Assembly: GCF_013371495.1 (NCBI RefSeq)
Contig: NZ_JABWTA010000001.1
Coordinates: 930,001-994,000, forward strand
DNA: 64,000 nucleotides
Direction: 5' to 3'
From: Altererythrobacter lutimaris
GTDB lineage: Bacteria; Pseudomonadota; Alphaproteobacteria; Sphingomonadales; Sphingomonadaceae
The position numbers and the translations under genes are program-made. The number at the start of each line of letters is the position of its first letter. Position 1 is the first letter of the stretch. The notes under the pieces are model-generated. The model was given only the letters and a program-made list of their open reading frames with translations, ran no database searches and had not been told where the DNA came from. Shown here one piece after another: positions 18,896 to 29,200 of this stretch.

Positions 18896-21048
18896 GAGGT
18901 CATGCCTCCTGCGCCGCCGGCACGAGAGAGGATCTCGGCCTTGCTGCCGTCTGCAACGACTTTGCCTTTGTCGAGTACAACGATGCGGTCGACGAGGTCG
19001 AACAGCGCGGGACGATGCGTGGACACCAGCAGCGTCTGCCCAGGCTCCAGCGATTCCTTCACCCGTGCAACGAACTGCTTCTCTGTCTGCGCATCCATGG
19101 CGCCGGTTGGTTCATCGAGGAACAGCAGCTCGCTTGGGCTGACGAAAGCACGCGCCAATGCTAGGAAGCTGCGCTGACCGCCGGAAAGACGGCGGCCCGC
19201 TTCACCCACTGCACGGTCGAAACCGCTATCATCGCGTGCGAGGAATTCATCCGCACCGCTCATACGCAGCGCCGCGAACAAGCGCTCGTCTGAAACGCCG
19301 GGCTCACCCAGCGCCAGATTGTCTTTGATCGATCCTGTAAACAAGGTCGCGTCCTGCCCTACAAAACGGAATGCTCGACGCAAATCCTGTGGGCGGAACT
19401 GGCGAGAGTCGATGCCATTAACCAGAAAAGCGCCGTCTGTGGGCTGATAAAGTCCGCAAATTAACCTTCCGAGCGTCGACTTTCCCGATGCGACACGCCC
19501 GATGAGCGCAACCTTTTCGCCGGGAGCTATTGAAAGGTTGATCCGATCTAATGCAGCGGTCGGAGCTTCAGGGTAGGAAAAGCTCAGATCTTCCAGTTTG
19601 AGCGATGCGTTGCGCACGGTTGCTGGGAGTGAAGAAGCGCCCTGACGGCGCTCGTCCGGCACGTCGAACAGGGTCTCGATGGATTCCAGCGTCTCTTTCG
19701 CCTGCCGGCCACGGGTCAGCAGGAATGCGATTTGTCCTGCCGGGGCGAGCGAACGCGATGCGAGCATCACAATCGCGATGATTGCGCCCATAGTGATGAC
19801 GCCTGCATCAAACAGGTAATAGCCGCCGATAATCAGCGCGATGGTGCAGAATTGCTGGAAGCTCTGCGCGAGGCCCACTGCGACTGACTGGATGTTCTTC
19901 AAGCGGATCTGGGAGTGGCTGCCGATCTCGGCAAGATTGTACCAGCGGCCCATCATCGCACGCTCGCCGGTCATGGACTTAAGTGTCTCCATGCCCGCAA
20001 CCGATTCCACCAGCAGGGTTTGCTGCAAGCCATGGTCAGCCTGCGCATCGCGTGCGGCGTCCGTGACCTTTTGCTGCAGCCGCCATCCGGCGAAGGCCAT
20101 CAGGCAGATGGCAACGATCGGAACCAGCGCGAGCCAGCCTGCGATGTAAGCGATCACAGCGACGAACAGAACGAGGAATGCCAAATCCACCATCAGCACG
20201 ATGGTGGTCGAGGCGAAGAAATCTCTGACAACCTGATATTCAGAGACGCGCGCGGCGAGCCCGCCTGTACTGCCTTGCTTAGCAGAAAGCGGGATGCCCA
20301 TGACCCGGCCAAAGATCTTCTGGCTCAATTTGATATCGAGCCGCTTGCCGATCTGGTCGATCACATTGGTGCGCGCGGTCCTGAGCGCAAATTCCATTGC
20401 GAATGCGAGCAGCACGCCAATGCCAAGCACCCACAAGGTCGAGACAGCGCGGTTGGGGATCACGCGGTCATAGACGTTCATGGAGAAGAGCGGCAGCGAC
20501 AATGCCAGCACATTGATGATCAGCGAGGCGACAAGCACAGGGCGGAACGCCTTGCGCTCTTTCCTTAACTCGCCCCAGAACCAGTGATGGCGGCCTTTTG
20601 TATGCCATGGCGATTCCTGCTCACGCAGAGCGTCGGGATCACCGAAGACTGTGTAGAACGTGCCGGCATAGTCGGCTTGCACAGCGTCCCGGTCGAGCCA
20701 TTTGGCGCCGGAGCCGTCCGCTTCGCCCTCTTCAGAGGTCCAGACCAGCAATTGCTCGTCCTTGACCTCGTGGATGACAGCAACGCTGCCGCCTTCGCGG
20801 GTTATCAGTGCGGGATAGTCCGCATCGGACAGCGGGAGCTTCTTGCGGGTCAGTTCTTCGAAATCGAGGCCGGTCAGTTCGATCGCTGCGCCCGCCTGGT
20901 GGAACGGCAAACGCCCCTCGACATCGCGGGCCAGCGAATCAAACAGCGTCGGGGAAAACGCGAAGCCATAACGGCGCGCCAGCTCCCCGATCCCCAGTAT
21001 CAGCGGATCATTGTCGTGCAGCGCCTGTGCATCCCGTCTCTGCAGCAC
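18892..21048 (-). CDS. Type I secretion ABC exporter (LapB/LssB type)
   Basis: 718 residues. The N-terminal domain (about 1-150) is of the C39-peptidase-like type but lacks the catalytic cysteine, as in exporters of RTX adhesins. Membrane domain at about 165-460. The nucleotide-binding domain follows with Walker A GRVASGKST, signature RRLSGGQRS, Walker B LLFLDEPTGAMD and switch STHRP. It exports a C-terminal-signal substrate in one step with HlyD and TolC. The substrate is presumably the giant adhesin of the same operon. It lies 39 bases downstream of the TolC-like gene. Confidence 0.95.
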   Translation of the reverse strand: MLQRRDAQALHDNDPLILGIGELARRYGFAFSPTLFDSLARDVEGRLPFHQAGAAIELTGLDFEELTRKKLPLSDADYPALITREGGSVAVIHEVKDEQLLVWTSEEGEADGSGAKWLDRDAVQADYAGTFYTVFGDPDALREQESPWHTKGRHHWFWGELRKERKAFRPVLVASLIINVLALSLPLFSMNVYDRVIPNRAVSTLWVLGIGVLLAFAMEFALRTARTNVIDQIGKRLDIKLSQKIFGRVMGIPLSAKQGSTGGLAARVSEYQVVRDFFASTTIVLMVDLAFLVLFVAVIAYIAGWLALVPIVAICLMAFAGWRLQQKVTDAARDAQADHGLQQTLLVESVAGMETLKSMTGERAMMGRWYNLAEIGSHSQIRLKNIQSVAVGLAQSFQQFCTIALIIGGYYLFDAGVITMGAIIAIVMLASRSLAPAGQIAFLLTRGRQAKETLESIETLFDVPDERRQGASSLPATVRNASLKLEDLSFSYPEAPTAALDRINLSIAPGEKVALIGRVASGKSTLGRLICGLYQPTDGAFLVNGIDSRQFRPQDLRRAFRFVGQDATLFTGSIKDNLALGEPGVSDERLFAALRMSGADEFLARDDSGFDRAVGEAGRRLSGGQRSFLALARAFVSPSELLFLDEPTGAMDAQTEKQFVARVKESLEPGQTLLVSTHRPALFDLVDRIVVLDKGKVVADGSKAEILSRAGGAGGMTS

Positions 21049-21087
21049 GATAATCCCTCACCTTCTTAGCCCCGCAAATACAAGGCC

Positions 21088-22491
21088 TTACCTATCGTAG
21101 CGACGATAGTCGGTCTCCGCCTCTTTCGGCGGGCCGTAATCGAAGCGGTCACGTTCGTTCATTCCTGCGCCCGTGCCCGGAGCCACATTGAGCGAGCTCA
21201 GGAACGTATTGGTCGCAGCCAGGATCTGGTATTGCGCAAAAAGTTGAGAAAAACGTGAAGTTTCAAGCCGGACCTGCGTGTTGAAGCGCGTGTTCTGCGC
21301 ATCCAGCACATCGAGCAGCGAACGCCGTCCGACATTGAACTGCGCGCGGTAGCTCAGCAGCAAGTCATCGCTGACCTGTGACTGACGCGCGAGCGCATCG
21401 CCAACGCGGCGCTGGGTCTGCAGAGCAGTCCAGGCATTGGCCGCATCTTCTTCAGCCTGGCGCACCATCTCATGCAGACGGTAGCGAGCCTGCGAAGCGC
21501 GGTGCACCATCTCCTGATACTTGCCGCGTGTCTGGCCGCCATTGAAGACATTCCAGCGCAGATAGACCCGCGCCTGAACATCGTTGGTAGAGCCATTGAA
21601 GCCGTCAATGTCCTCGCCGATCCGGCCGCGAACATCAGCACCGATAGTCGGATAATAGTCGCCCTTGGCTGACATCACGAGGCCGTGTGCTGCATCAACA
21701 TCAGCCTGTGCTTCACGAACCAGCGGGTTCTGCGTGCGCGCCATGCCGATGGCTGCGCCTTCAGTCGCCGGCAGCGAGGTTGCAAGATCAGGTGGTAGCG
21801 TCGGTGCAGTGATGGTGAGGCCAGTCAAACGACGCAATGCGTTGTTCGCGACTTCCATCGCTTCCTTTGATTCTTCAGCGCGAACGATCGCTGACTGCAG
21901 GCGCTCTTCAGCCTGCTGCAGGTCCGCAACCGAAATCGATTCCTGACGCACGCCTTCAGCCAGATCATTCACGAGAGCCTGGTGGAATGCCTGGTTGTCC
22001 GCAGCCGCAGCAGAAATCCGCTGCTGAAGCAGCACGTCGAGATATTGACGCGCAACTTGCAGAGCGACGAATTCCGAACGCTCGACCACGCGAAGCGATG
22101 CACCGTCGACGCGCGCTGCCTGACGCAGTAGCTCGCCACGGCGACGACCGAAGTCAAAGATCGTCCAATCAATCGTACCCTGCGCTTCGAGCGGATAAAG
22201 CTCGTCGTTTGAGATACCGAGATTGCGGCGCGTGCGGTTTTCCAAGCGTCGGATACCGGCAGACGCCTCGACATCGACCCGCGGCAAATACAGCGATTGC
22301 GCTTGCTCACGCTCGAATTGGATTGCCTCAGTATTGAACTGAGCTTGCAGGATCTCCGGGTTGGACATCATCGCGATTTCAATCGCTTCCTGCATCGAGA
22401 CAGAACCGTCAGCGGTTTGTGCCATCGCGGCGGGCGAAGCAGCAGCCATCAGAGCCACTGCGGTAAGGCCAATAAGTGTGTTCTTCATCAT
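21088..22491 (-). CDS. TolC-family outer membrane protein
   Basis: 467 residues with a signal peptide (MMKNTLIGLTAVALMAAASPAAMAQ). Two internally similar halves of the outer-membrane efflux family follow, including SMQEAIEIAMMSNPEI at the start, QGTIDWTIFDFGRRRGEL, and in the second half AQNPLVREAQADVDAAHG and YNVGRRSLLDVLDAQNT-like NVGRRSLLDVLDAQN. It forms the trimeric outer-membrane channel of the type I system. It lies 11 bases after the OmpA-like gene and ahead of the exporter gene. Confidence 0.95.
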   Translation of the reverse strand: MMKNTLIGLTAVALMAAASPAAMAQTADGSVSMQEAIEIAMMSNPEILQAQFNTEAIQFEREQAQSLYLPRVDVEASAGIRRLENRTRRNLGISNDELYPLEAQGTIDWTIFDFGRRRGELLRQAARVDGASLRVVERSEFVALQVARQYLDVLLQQRISAAAADNQAFHQALVNDLAEGVRQESISVADLQQAEERLQSAIVRAEESKEAMEVANNALRRLTGLTITAPTLPPDLATSLPATEGAAIGMARTQNPLVREAQADVDAAHGLVMSAKGDYYPTIGADVRGRIGEDIDGFNGSTNDVQARVYLRWNVFNGGQTRGKYQEMVHRASQARYRLHEMVRQAEEDAANAWTALQTQRRVGDALARQSQVSDDLLLSYRAQFNVGRRSLLDVLDAQNTRFNTQVRLETSRFSQLFAQYQILAATNTFLSSLNVAPGTGAGMNERDRFDYGPPKEAETDYRRYDR

Positions 22492-22502
22492 CCTGCCCTC
22501 TC

Positions 22503-23231
22503 TCAGCGCACTGAAATCTCAACACGGCGGTTCTGCGGCTCGCGCACACCGTCGTCGGTTGCAACGCGTGGGCTGCTCTCGCCTTCCGCGCTGCTGGTAA
22601 TCAGACCGGCATCAATGCCTGCACTGCTCATTGCGTTCGCGACAGCTGCAGCACGCTCTTCCGACAATCCGATATTGTAAGCGTCTGAACCTGACCGGTC
22701 AGCATGACCCGTCACCCTGAAACCGCTCCAACCGCACACGGCGAGGTTGTCTCGCGCAAAAGCGATTGTCTGATCCGCCTCAGCCGGAACTTCACTGGAG
22801 TCGAATTCGAAGAAGACGAGACCAACAACGTCATTCTGACATTGTGACGGCACCTCTTCGCGCGCAGGAGGCGTTTGCACCACCACTGGTGGCGGAGGCA
22901 GCATCTGCATTAGCTCATGGGCACGCGCACATTTGCCAATCGAAACAGGATCTTTCGTCGAGGACTTGAGATAGCCCAAAGCGATGCCACACTGGGTCTT
23001 GGTCTCAAGCGCCCAAAGATAACGTGGATCATCGCCGCCGATCAGTTCCGGGTTGTTCGACGCAGCAAGGCCATCATTATGGCGCGAGCCAATCTCGCCT
23101 TCCAGGCTGTCCTCGCTCATCCCCATCAGCTGATCGAAATCAGCCGCTTTGGTCTGAGCAAATGCCACTTGGTGACCACCCATGGCCAGAGCCAGCGACC
23201 CGAAGGCCACTCCCACTTTCATCCACCGCAT
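22503..23231 (-). CDS. OmpA-family peptidoglycan-binding protein
   Basis: 242 residues from the ATG at 23229-23231, chosen because AGGGGA lies 6 bases ahead and a signal peptide follows (MRWMKVGVAFGSLALAMG). In-frame ATGs at 23255 and 23249 are possible. The N-terminal half is unassigned (EDSLEGEIGSRHNDGL). The C-terminal half is an OmpA domain: VFFEFDSSEVPAEADQ, GFRVTGHADRSGSDAYN, LSEERAAAVANAM and PQNRRVEISVR. These domains bind meso-diaminopimelate and tie envelope machines to the wall. It lies between the adhesin and the TolC-like gene, so it may anchor the secretion channel or the retained adhesin. Confidence 0.92.
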   Translation of the reverse strand: MRWMKVGVAFGSLALAMGGHQVAFAQTKAADFDQLMGMSEDSLEGEIGSRHNDGLAASNNPELIGGDDPRYLWALETKTQCGIALGYLKSSTKDPVSIGKCARAHELMQMLPPPPVVVQTPPAREEVPSQCQNDVVGLVFFEFDSSEVPAEADQTIAFARDNLAVCGWSGFRVTGHADRSGSDAYNIGLSEERAAAVANAMSSAGIDAGLITSSAEGESSPRVATDDGVREPQNRRVEISVR

Positions 23232-23256
23232 ATTCAATCCCCTGGTCATAGTCATA

Positions 23257-26200
23257 TTAGCCTACCGAAGCGGCTACGGCCGCTGCCTCTGCGGACAAGT
23301 CAGCCAGTTGCGTTGCATCGAACGCAAATGCACTGCCGTCAACAGTTTGTGTGAGTGAAGCCTCACCAAGAATGGACGAAGCGACATCAATCGGCGAGCC
23401 GTAGTCGCCATTGTCTGCCAGCGTATCGAGCAAAGCATCGACCGCGCTTTCCGCCATAATGTCGTCGAGAATTGCGACAACATCGACAGTCTCGCCCGTT
23501 GCAAGGCCGGTCGCATCCGCAAGATCCGGCGTCGCTTCCGAACCTTCCGAGAGATCGAGCAGGGCTTCCATCAGCCCTGCGCTGCCGTCTACCGCCAAGG
23601 CATCTCCAATCGGAGACACAGTGGTCGCGATTGCCGGAGCATTCAGATCCAGGCCGAGCTCGAAGCTTGAGGTATTGCCAAGCTCAGCCGCGAAATCTGC
23701 AAAGCTGGTTGCTGGTGCTTCGATAGCTTCGGCCAGGCTGTCGGAGCCGAGCTCAACCGATCCGAAGCCGCTTTCAGCGCCGAGAACGTCTGCGTTCAGT
23801 TCCACAATGGAGCCAAGTGGAGGCTCTGCGAGTGGAGTAGCAACGTCGCCAGTGGAATTGGAGGCCAATCCGTCCGCAAGTGTGAACGAAGTGTTGCCAA
23901 ACTCAGAGCCCATTTCAGCGAAATTAACCATAGCAAAGCCAAGACCAGCAGCAGCGATCTGACCAGACGCAATACCGCGTTGATCGGACGCCTGATTGTC
24001 ATTGGCAAGGCCTGCGCCAGTGCCGAATTGGGCTGCACCCTCGTCACCTGCGAGTTCCCCATCGACCAACTTCAAGAAGGCCTGAACCGGCTCTTGAACG
24101 TCAGCCTTTGGAACCCCCGCATTGTCTTCAACTGAAGTCAGGTCGATACGCAAAATGGCCGTGTCGGTGTCTCCATCGGCGTCTGCGACCGTATACTGGA
24201 AGTTCTCCATACCGGTCGGTGACGTCTGTGACGGGACATAACTCCAGTCACCGGTTGCGAAGTTGAAGGTAAACTCGCCGCCCATGGCTGTTGTGACCGT
24301 GAACGTGTCACCAGCGATCGTTCCACCGCCCGGGGCAGTGATATCGGTCCCGTCAAAGCTGTAAATGCCGCCATCAACGCTGATCGAGACGATCTCGATA
24401 CCGTTGGATGACGGTGTATCATTGTCCAGGACATTGCCGGAAACCGGCTGGATGACCACTGTGACAAGACTGTCGAGAAGATCGTCAAAATCCTCGATAA
24501 GGATCGGGTCGCCTTCCCCGTCAATATCGACCGCACGCAAACCGCTTTCGCGAATGCCGTCACCGATGCCGATAGCCGTGATCTCAAAGTCGTTATCCGC
24601 AACGAACTGCGTCCACAACGCTTCAGCATCATCATTCAGCGCTTCACCATTGGGTCCGCGGCCGCGCGATGGACGACCGTCACTGATGAAGAACATCTGA
24701 TTCACATCGCCAGCGGTCGGATCCCAACTTTCTGTCAACTCGGTCAGGGCTGCGGAATAGTTGGTGCCGCGCGTCAGTGGACGCGTGCCGCCAGCTTCCG
24801 GATTGATGGAGTCGAGCAATGCAACAACGTCTGCCAGACTGTCGAAAGTGCCGAAAGTCAGCGCGTTCGCGTCGAACCCAACCAGTGTGATCGTGACCGC
24901 ACCGTTGGTGCTGTCGAACAGCTCGGCAGCCGCCGCTTCTACAGCTGTCAGCTGGGTGTTGAGTTCGGTGTTGTCGATGCTGGACGAGAAGTCGAGCACG
25001 AAAGCAACATTCAGATCGAGTGCTACGTTTTGCGCATCAAACAGGTCGTCCTGAGCAATCGGAGCATCATCGCCAATATTGATGACGAATGTATCGCTGA
25101 CCGGATCGCCATCGCCGTCGGTAAGCTCGATCGTGACCGGAATGTCGATATCGACATTGGTGTCCGTCACGCCCAGATCACTGAGGTTCAGCTTAACCGA
25201 GCCGTCTTCCTGATAGGCGTCGACCCAAGCAATGCTGAGACCCGGAGGCGCAATGATGTTGACTGTGGCAGAGCCATTGCCGCCACCTGAACCCGTCAGC
25301 GTGAATTCCTGCGTCGAGCCATCCGAGAAGTGCGCGACGAAGTGCGTTACATCGCCATTGCCAAAATTGCTGACCGAGAAGCTCGCAGAAGTAGCATTTA
25401 GCAGGTTGGTACCGCCCGGAGGTGTGTAGCCCCCTGCCCCGTCATAATCATCGAGGCTGCCAAAATCGAAGCGCAGGAATTCGCCTGTGTCGAAGTTGTT
25501 GTTGTTGACGCCAAAACCTGCGGTCGAACCATTGACGCCAGGGACCTGAGTGAGATCAGGATTGCCGCCATTCAGCCAGTCCGTAAGCTCCGTTCCAGTG
25601 AATTCACCGCCATTGCCATTCGGCTCCCAGCCGGTCACGAACACCAGCTCGTCACCTGTCGTGTCCTGCGAAACGAGGACTGACTGGCTGGGGCCAACGC
25701 CAAATGCACCGTCGGACAGCAAGTCGATCAGTGTCGTATCACCATCGAGCGGCGTGATGAGGTCGAACTCATACTCGCCTGAAGTACCAGCGGTTGGATC
25801 AACCGTGACTGTGAAGGCAGCCGTATCGCCGGTATCGAACTCGCCATTGCCGTTTGCGTCGACGAATGCCGTCAGGACATTGCCATCCTGCACTGTGGTC
25901 AGCGCTTCGCCGCCTACTGTGAGGCCGGTCGTGTCGACAGTGATGGTCACATCAGCAGACGGTCCGTCTGCGCCTGCTTCAAAGTTCAAGTCGCCGACAA
26001 CAATCGGAGCGTCGGGATCATTGCTCGTCCCTGCATCTGCGATTGGCGCGGTGAGGATAGGGCTGTCATCTTCCAGCGACACAGTGATAGTGGTCGGCGT
26101 TGATGCCGTGCCATCGCTCACAGTGACCGGCACGACAAAGCTCTCGACATCTTCGACGCCGGTTTCATCGTGGAAAATCGGATCAAGAAGCTCGACCGTA

Positions 26201-29200
26201 TACGTGCCGTCGTCAGATGCTGCGACGATCACAGACGGATCATTCACATCGCTGACATAGCCGACCAGCGTGTTGCCGCCGTCGATCACGGCCCATGTGA
26301 GAGCAACGGCCGTGCTGCCATCAACAATGCTGATCGTCTCTGTCGGGATGCCGAGTGTCACGTCGAGCGTGTCATTCGTGTCCGCATCAGCAATCTGGAG
26401 ATCACCTGTCAGGAACGTCGCGGAGTTGGTGGTATCGGTCGGTGTGCCCGCATTGTCCGGGTTGCTGTCTGCAAGACCTTCGTCAGACACAGCCGCAACG
26501 CCTGCAACGGCCGTCGGAGCGTCATTCGCGCCGTTGATCGTGATTGTCAGCGTGACTGTGCTGGTGTCGCCGTCACCATCTTCGATCGTGTAGATGAAGG
26601 TGTCGGTTTCGCTCTCGCCATTTCCGAGGCCCTGCACTGCAGCGCTGTTGACCACATAAGTGTAGCTACCGTCCGCTGCGAGCGTCAGAGTGCCCCATGC
26701 GCCTGCAATCGGCGTGCCAGGCGCGCCTGTAGCGGGAGCAGACGTGTCATCGCCCAATTCAACGCCAACGACGCCACCAGCTGGAGTGGTCGTCGCAGGA
26801 CCATCGGCGCCGAAATCATCAGCTGTGCCGTCGGTCAGGACATTGCCGCTTACCGAAGCATCATCTTCGCCAACCGAATTGACGTCAGCAACCGCGACCG
26901 GGCCATCGTCGGCAAAGCCAACCAGACCGCCAAGGTCGAGCGCTTCGCTATCGCTAACCACGTCGCCATCACTATCGGTGATCGTCGCAGTCGCCACGAG
27001 CTCTACCAGCCCACTTCCCAGCAGCACAGCGTCACCGTCAAACGGAGCGCCATCATCGCTCACGCTGTGGTCGACTTCAGCATTCTGCGTAAGCGTGATT
27101 GTGCCGTTCGCATCCACAGTCAGCGTGAAGATCACGCTTGCATCGTCCGCCGCCGGCTCAGTCGCCGAGGTCGAACCGACGATCGTGCCATCATCGCTCA
27201 CATAGAGGAAGATATCCGCGCCATTGCTGTTGAGACCGCTATCGGTTCCTTCAGCAACAGTCAGGCCCAGAGCGTAAGTCGTCTCAAGCGTGCCAGCGCC
27301 ATCTGCGCCGAACAGCGAGTCCACAACTGCGAAGGCTCCTGAGAAGTCCGCGCTGTCCGTATCGCTCGCAGCGCCAATCGTGTCGGCGTCCTGCGTCTCA
27401 AGCGCCATCGGCGCGCCTTGCGTAAGGCCAAGATCGACCTGCGGGATGTCGTCGATCACGCTGACGACAATCTCGCCGCTGCCGATGATGTTGCCATTGG
27501 TGTCTTCAACACGGTAGCTGAAGCTTTCAACGCCATTGGCGGTGTTGGTGTCTGCGCCGGGCGCATCCGGATCGTGATCGAATGGAGTGTCGAGGACATA
27601 GGTGTAGCTGCCGTCCGGATTGAGCGTCAGCGTACCGAACGCACCGTCAGCTGGATCTTCCAGAATGTAGACCAACGGTCCAGTTGCGCCGGTGACGGTG
27701 ATCTGTCCCGAGCCGCTTTCGCTGGTGTCGCTGTCATTACCGGCATCGCCATCAGCCAGTTCGCCAGTGCCATCCATCAGGCCTGCTTCATTAACAGTAA
27801 CGTCATTGTCGCTGACTTCGCCAGCCACGTTCGCAACGTTGATTACCAGTTCAGCGGTTGCTTCATCGCCGTCTCCGTCACGGATTGTGTAGGTGAAGGT
27901 GTCCGTTTCATCTGTATTAACCACATTCGGGTTTGCGACATAGGTGTAAGAGCCGTCGGCATTAAGCGTCAGCGTGCCGTACTGGCCTTCGATGACGAAG
28001 TTGCCGTCGCCATCCGCTTCACCGTCGCTAATGCCTTCATTGACGCTTGTAATGCCGACAACCGCGCCGCCAGCGGCATAGCCGTCAGCACCCGGGTTAT
28101 CGACGCCATTCCCGTCATCATCGGTCAATACGTTACCGCTGGTTTCACCACCTTCGGTTACCGTATTCGTGTTGTCGGTCGCTTCCGGAACGTCATCGAT
28201 GACGTCCACATCTAGCGACGCTGTGCTGGTCGAACCGTCGGTGTCCGTCGCTACAACTTCAAAGCTGTCGGTCAGCGGATCTTCGCCGGTCGTTGGCGAG
28301 TGATCCAGAGTGTTCTCGTCAAGGACATATTCGTACGCCACTTCGACCGAAGTGACATCGCCATTGTCGTCAACCGTTGGCGTGACACCGGTGATGCGGA
28401 TCGTGCCGTATTCACCTTCGATCTCGACTGGATAGGTGACGCCGTCCCCAAAGACTTCGACACCGCCAACAGTCAGCGTGTCGAGGCCTTCAGGACTGTC
28501 GACAGAGAAGGTGCCATCCGGCGTAAGCGCGGGCTCGTTTGGAGACGAGCCTTCGGGCAGATCGTCTTCGTCGACGGTTTCTTCCGAACCCTGACCGTCA
28601 AGGCCATTGATGACCACCGGATCGTCAACGCCATTGATTGTGATCGTCACAGTCGTGGTCGCCGGGTCTCCGTCACCGTCAGTGATGGTGTAAGTGAAGA
28701 CTTCGCTCAGCGTCTCAGTGCCGTCGAGGCCCTGGACCAACGGATTGACATTATCGAGTGTATAGACATAGTCGCCATTGGCAAGGATCGTGATCGAGCC
28801 ATATGCGCCGGTGACCGCGCTTCCGACATTGCCGTTTACGTCCGCGCCAACATCGCCGGCAGCGACACCCGTTACGCTCGCGCCGTCCGCCCCGGTTACG
28901 TCGGCAACACCGTCGGTGGTATTCGTATCAAAGATGCCAATGTCGATGCCGGTAACGACGTTACCAGTCGCAGTCAGCGGGCCATCTTCCGTAACGGAGT
29001 CTTCGTCTGCATTGGCTGTCGGTGCATCGTCGACAATTGCGATCTCGAGAGTGCTTTCTGCGAAATCGTCGTCATTGTCTTCGACGCGAATTACGAAATC
29101 ATCCGACGTGTTGTCACCACTCGTCGGGCTGGTCAGCTCGTACGTGTAAGTGATCGAACCGTCTGCGATTGCATCGATGGTCAGCGTGCCATGCGCGCCT

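Noticed and set aside
26170..27342. Long plus-strand open frame (390 codons) opposite the adhesin gene
   Set aside because: It follows from the repeated, GC-biased codons of the adhesin; the translation has no fold or family features. The same holds for 28300-29319 and 27418-28215.
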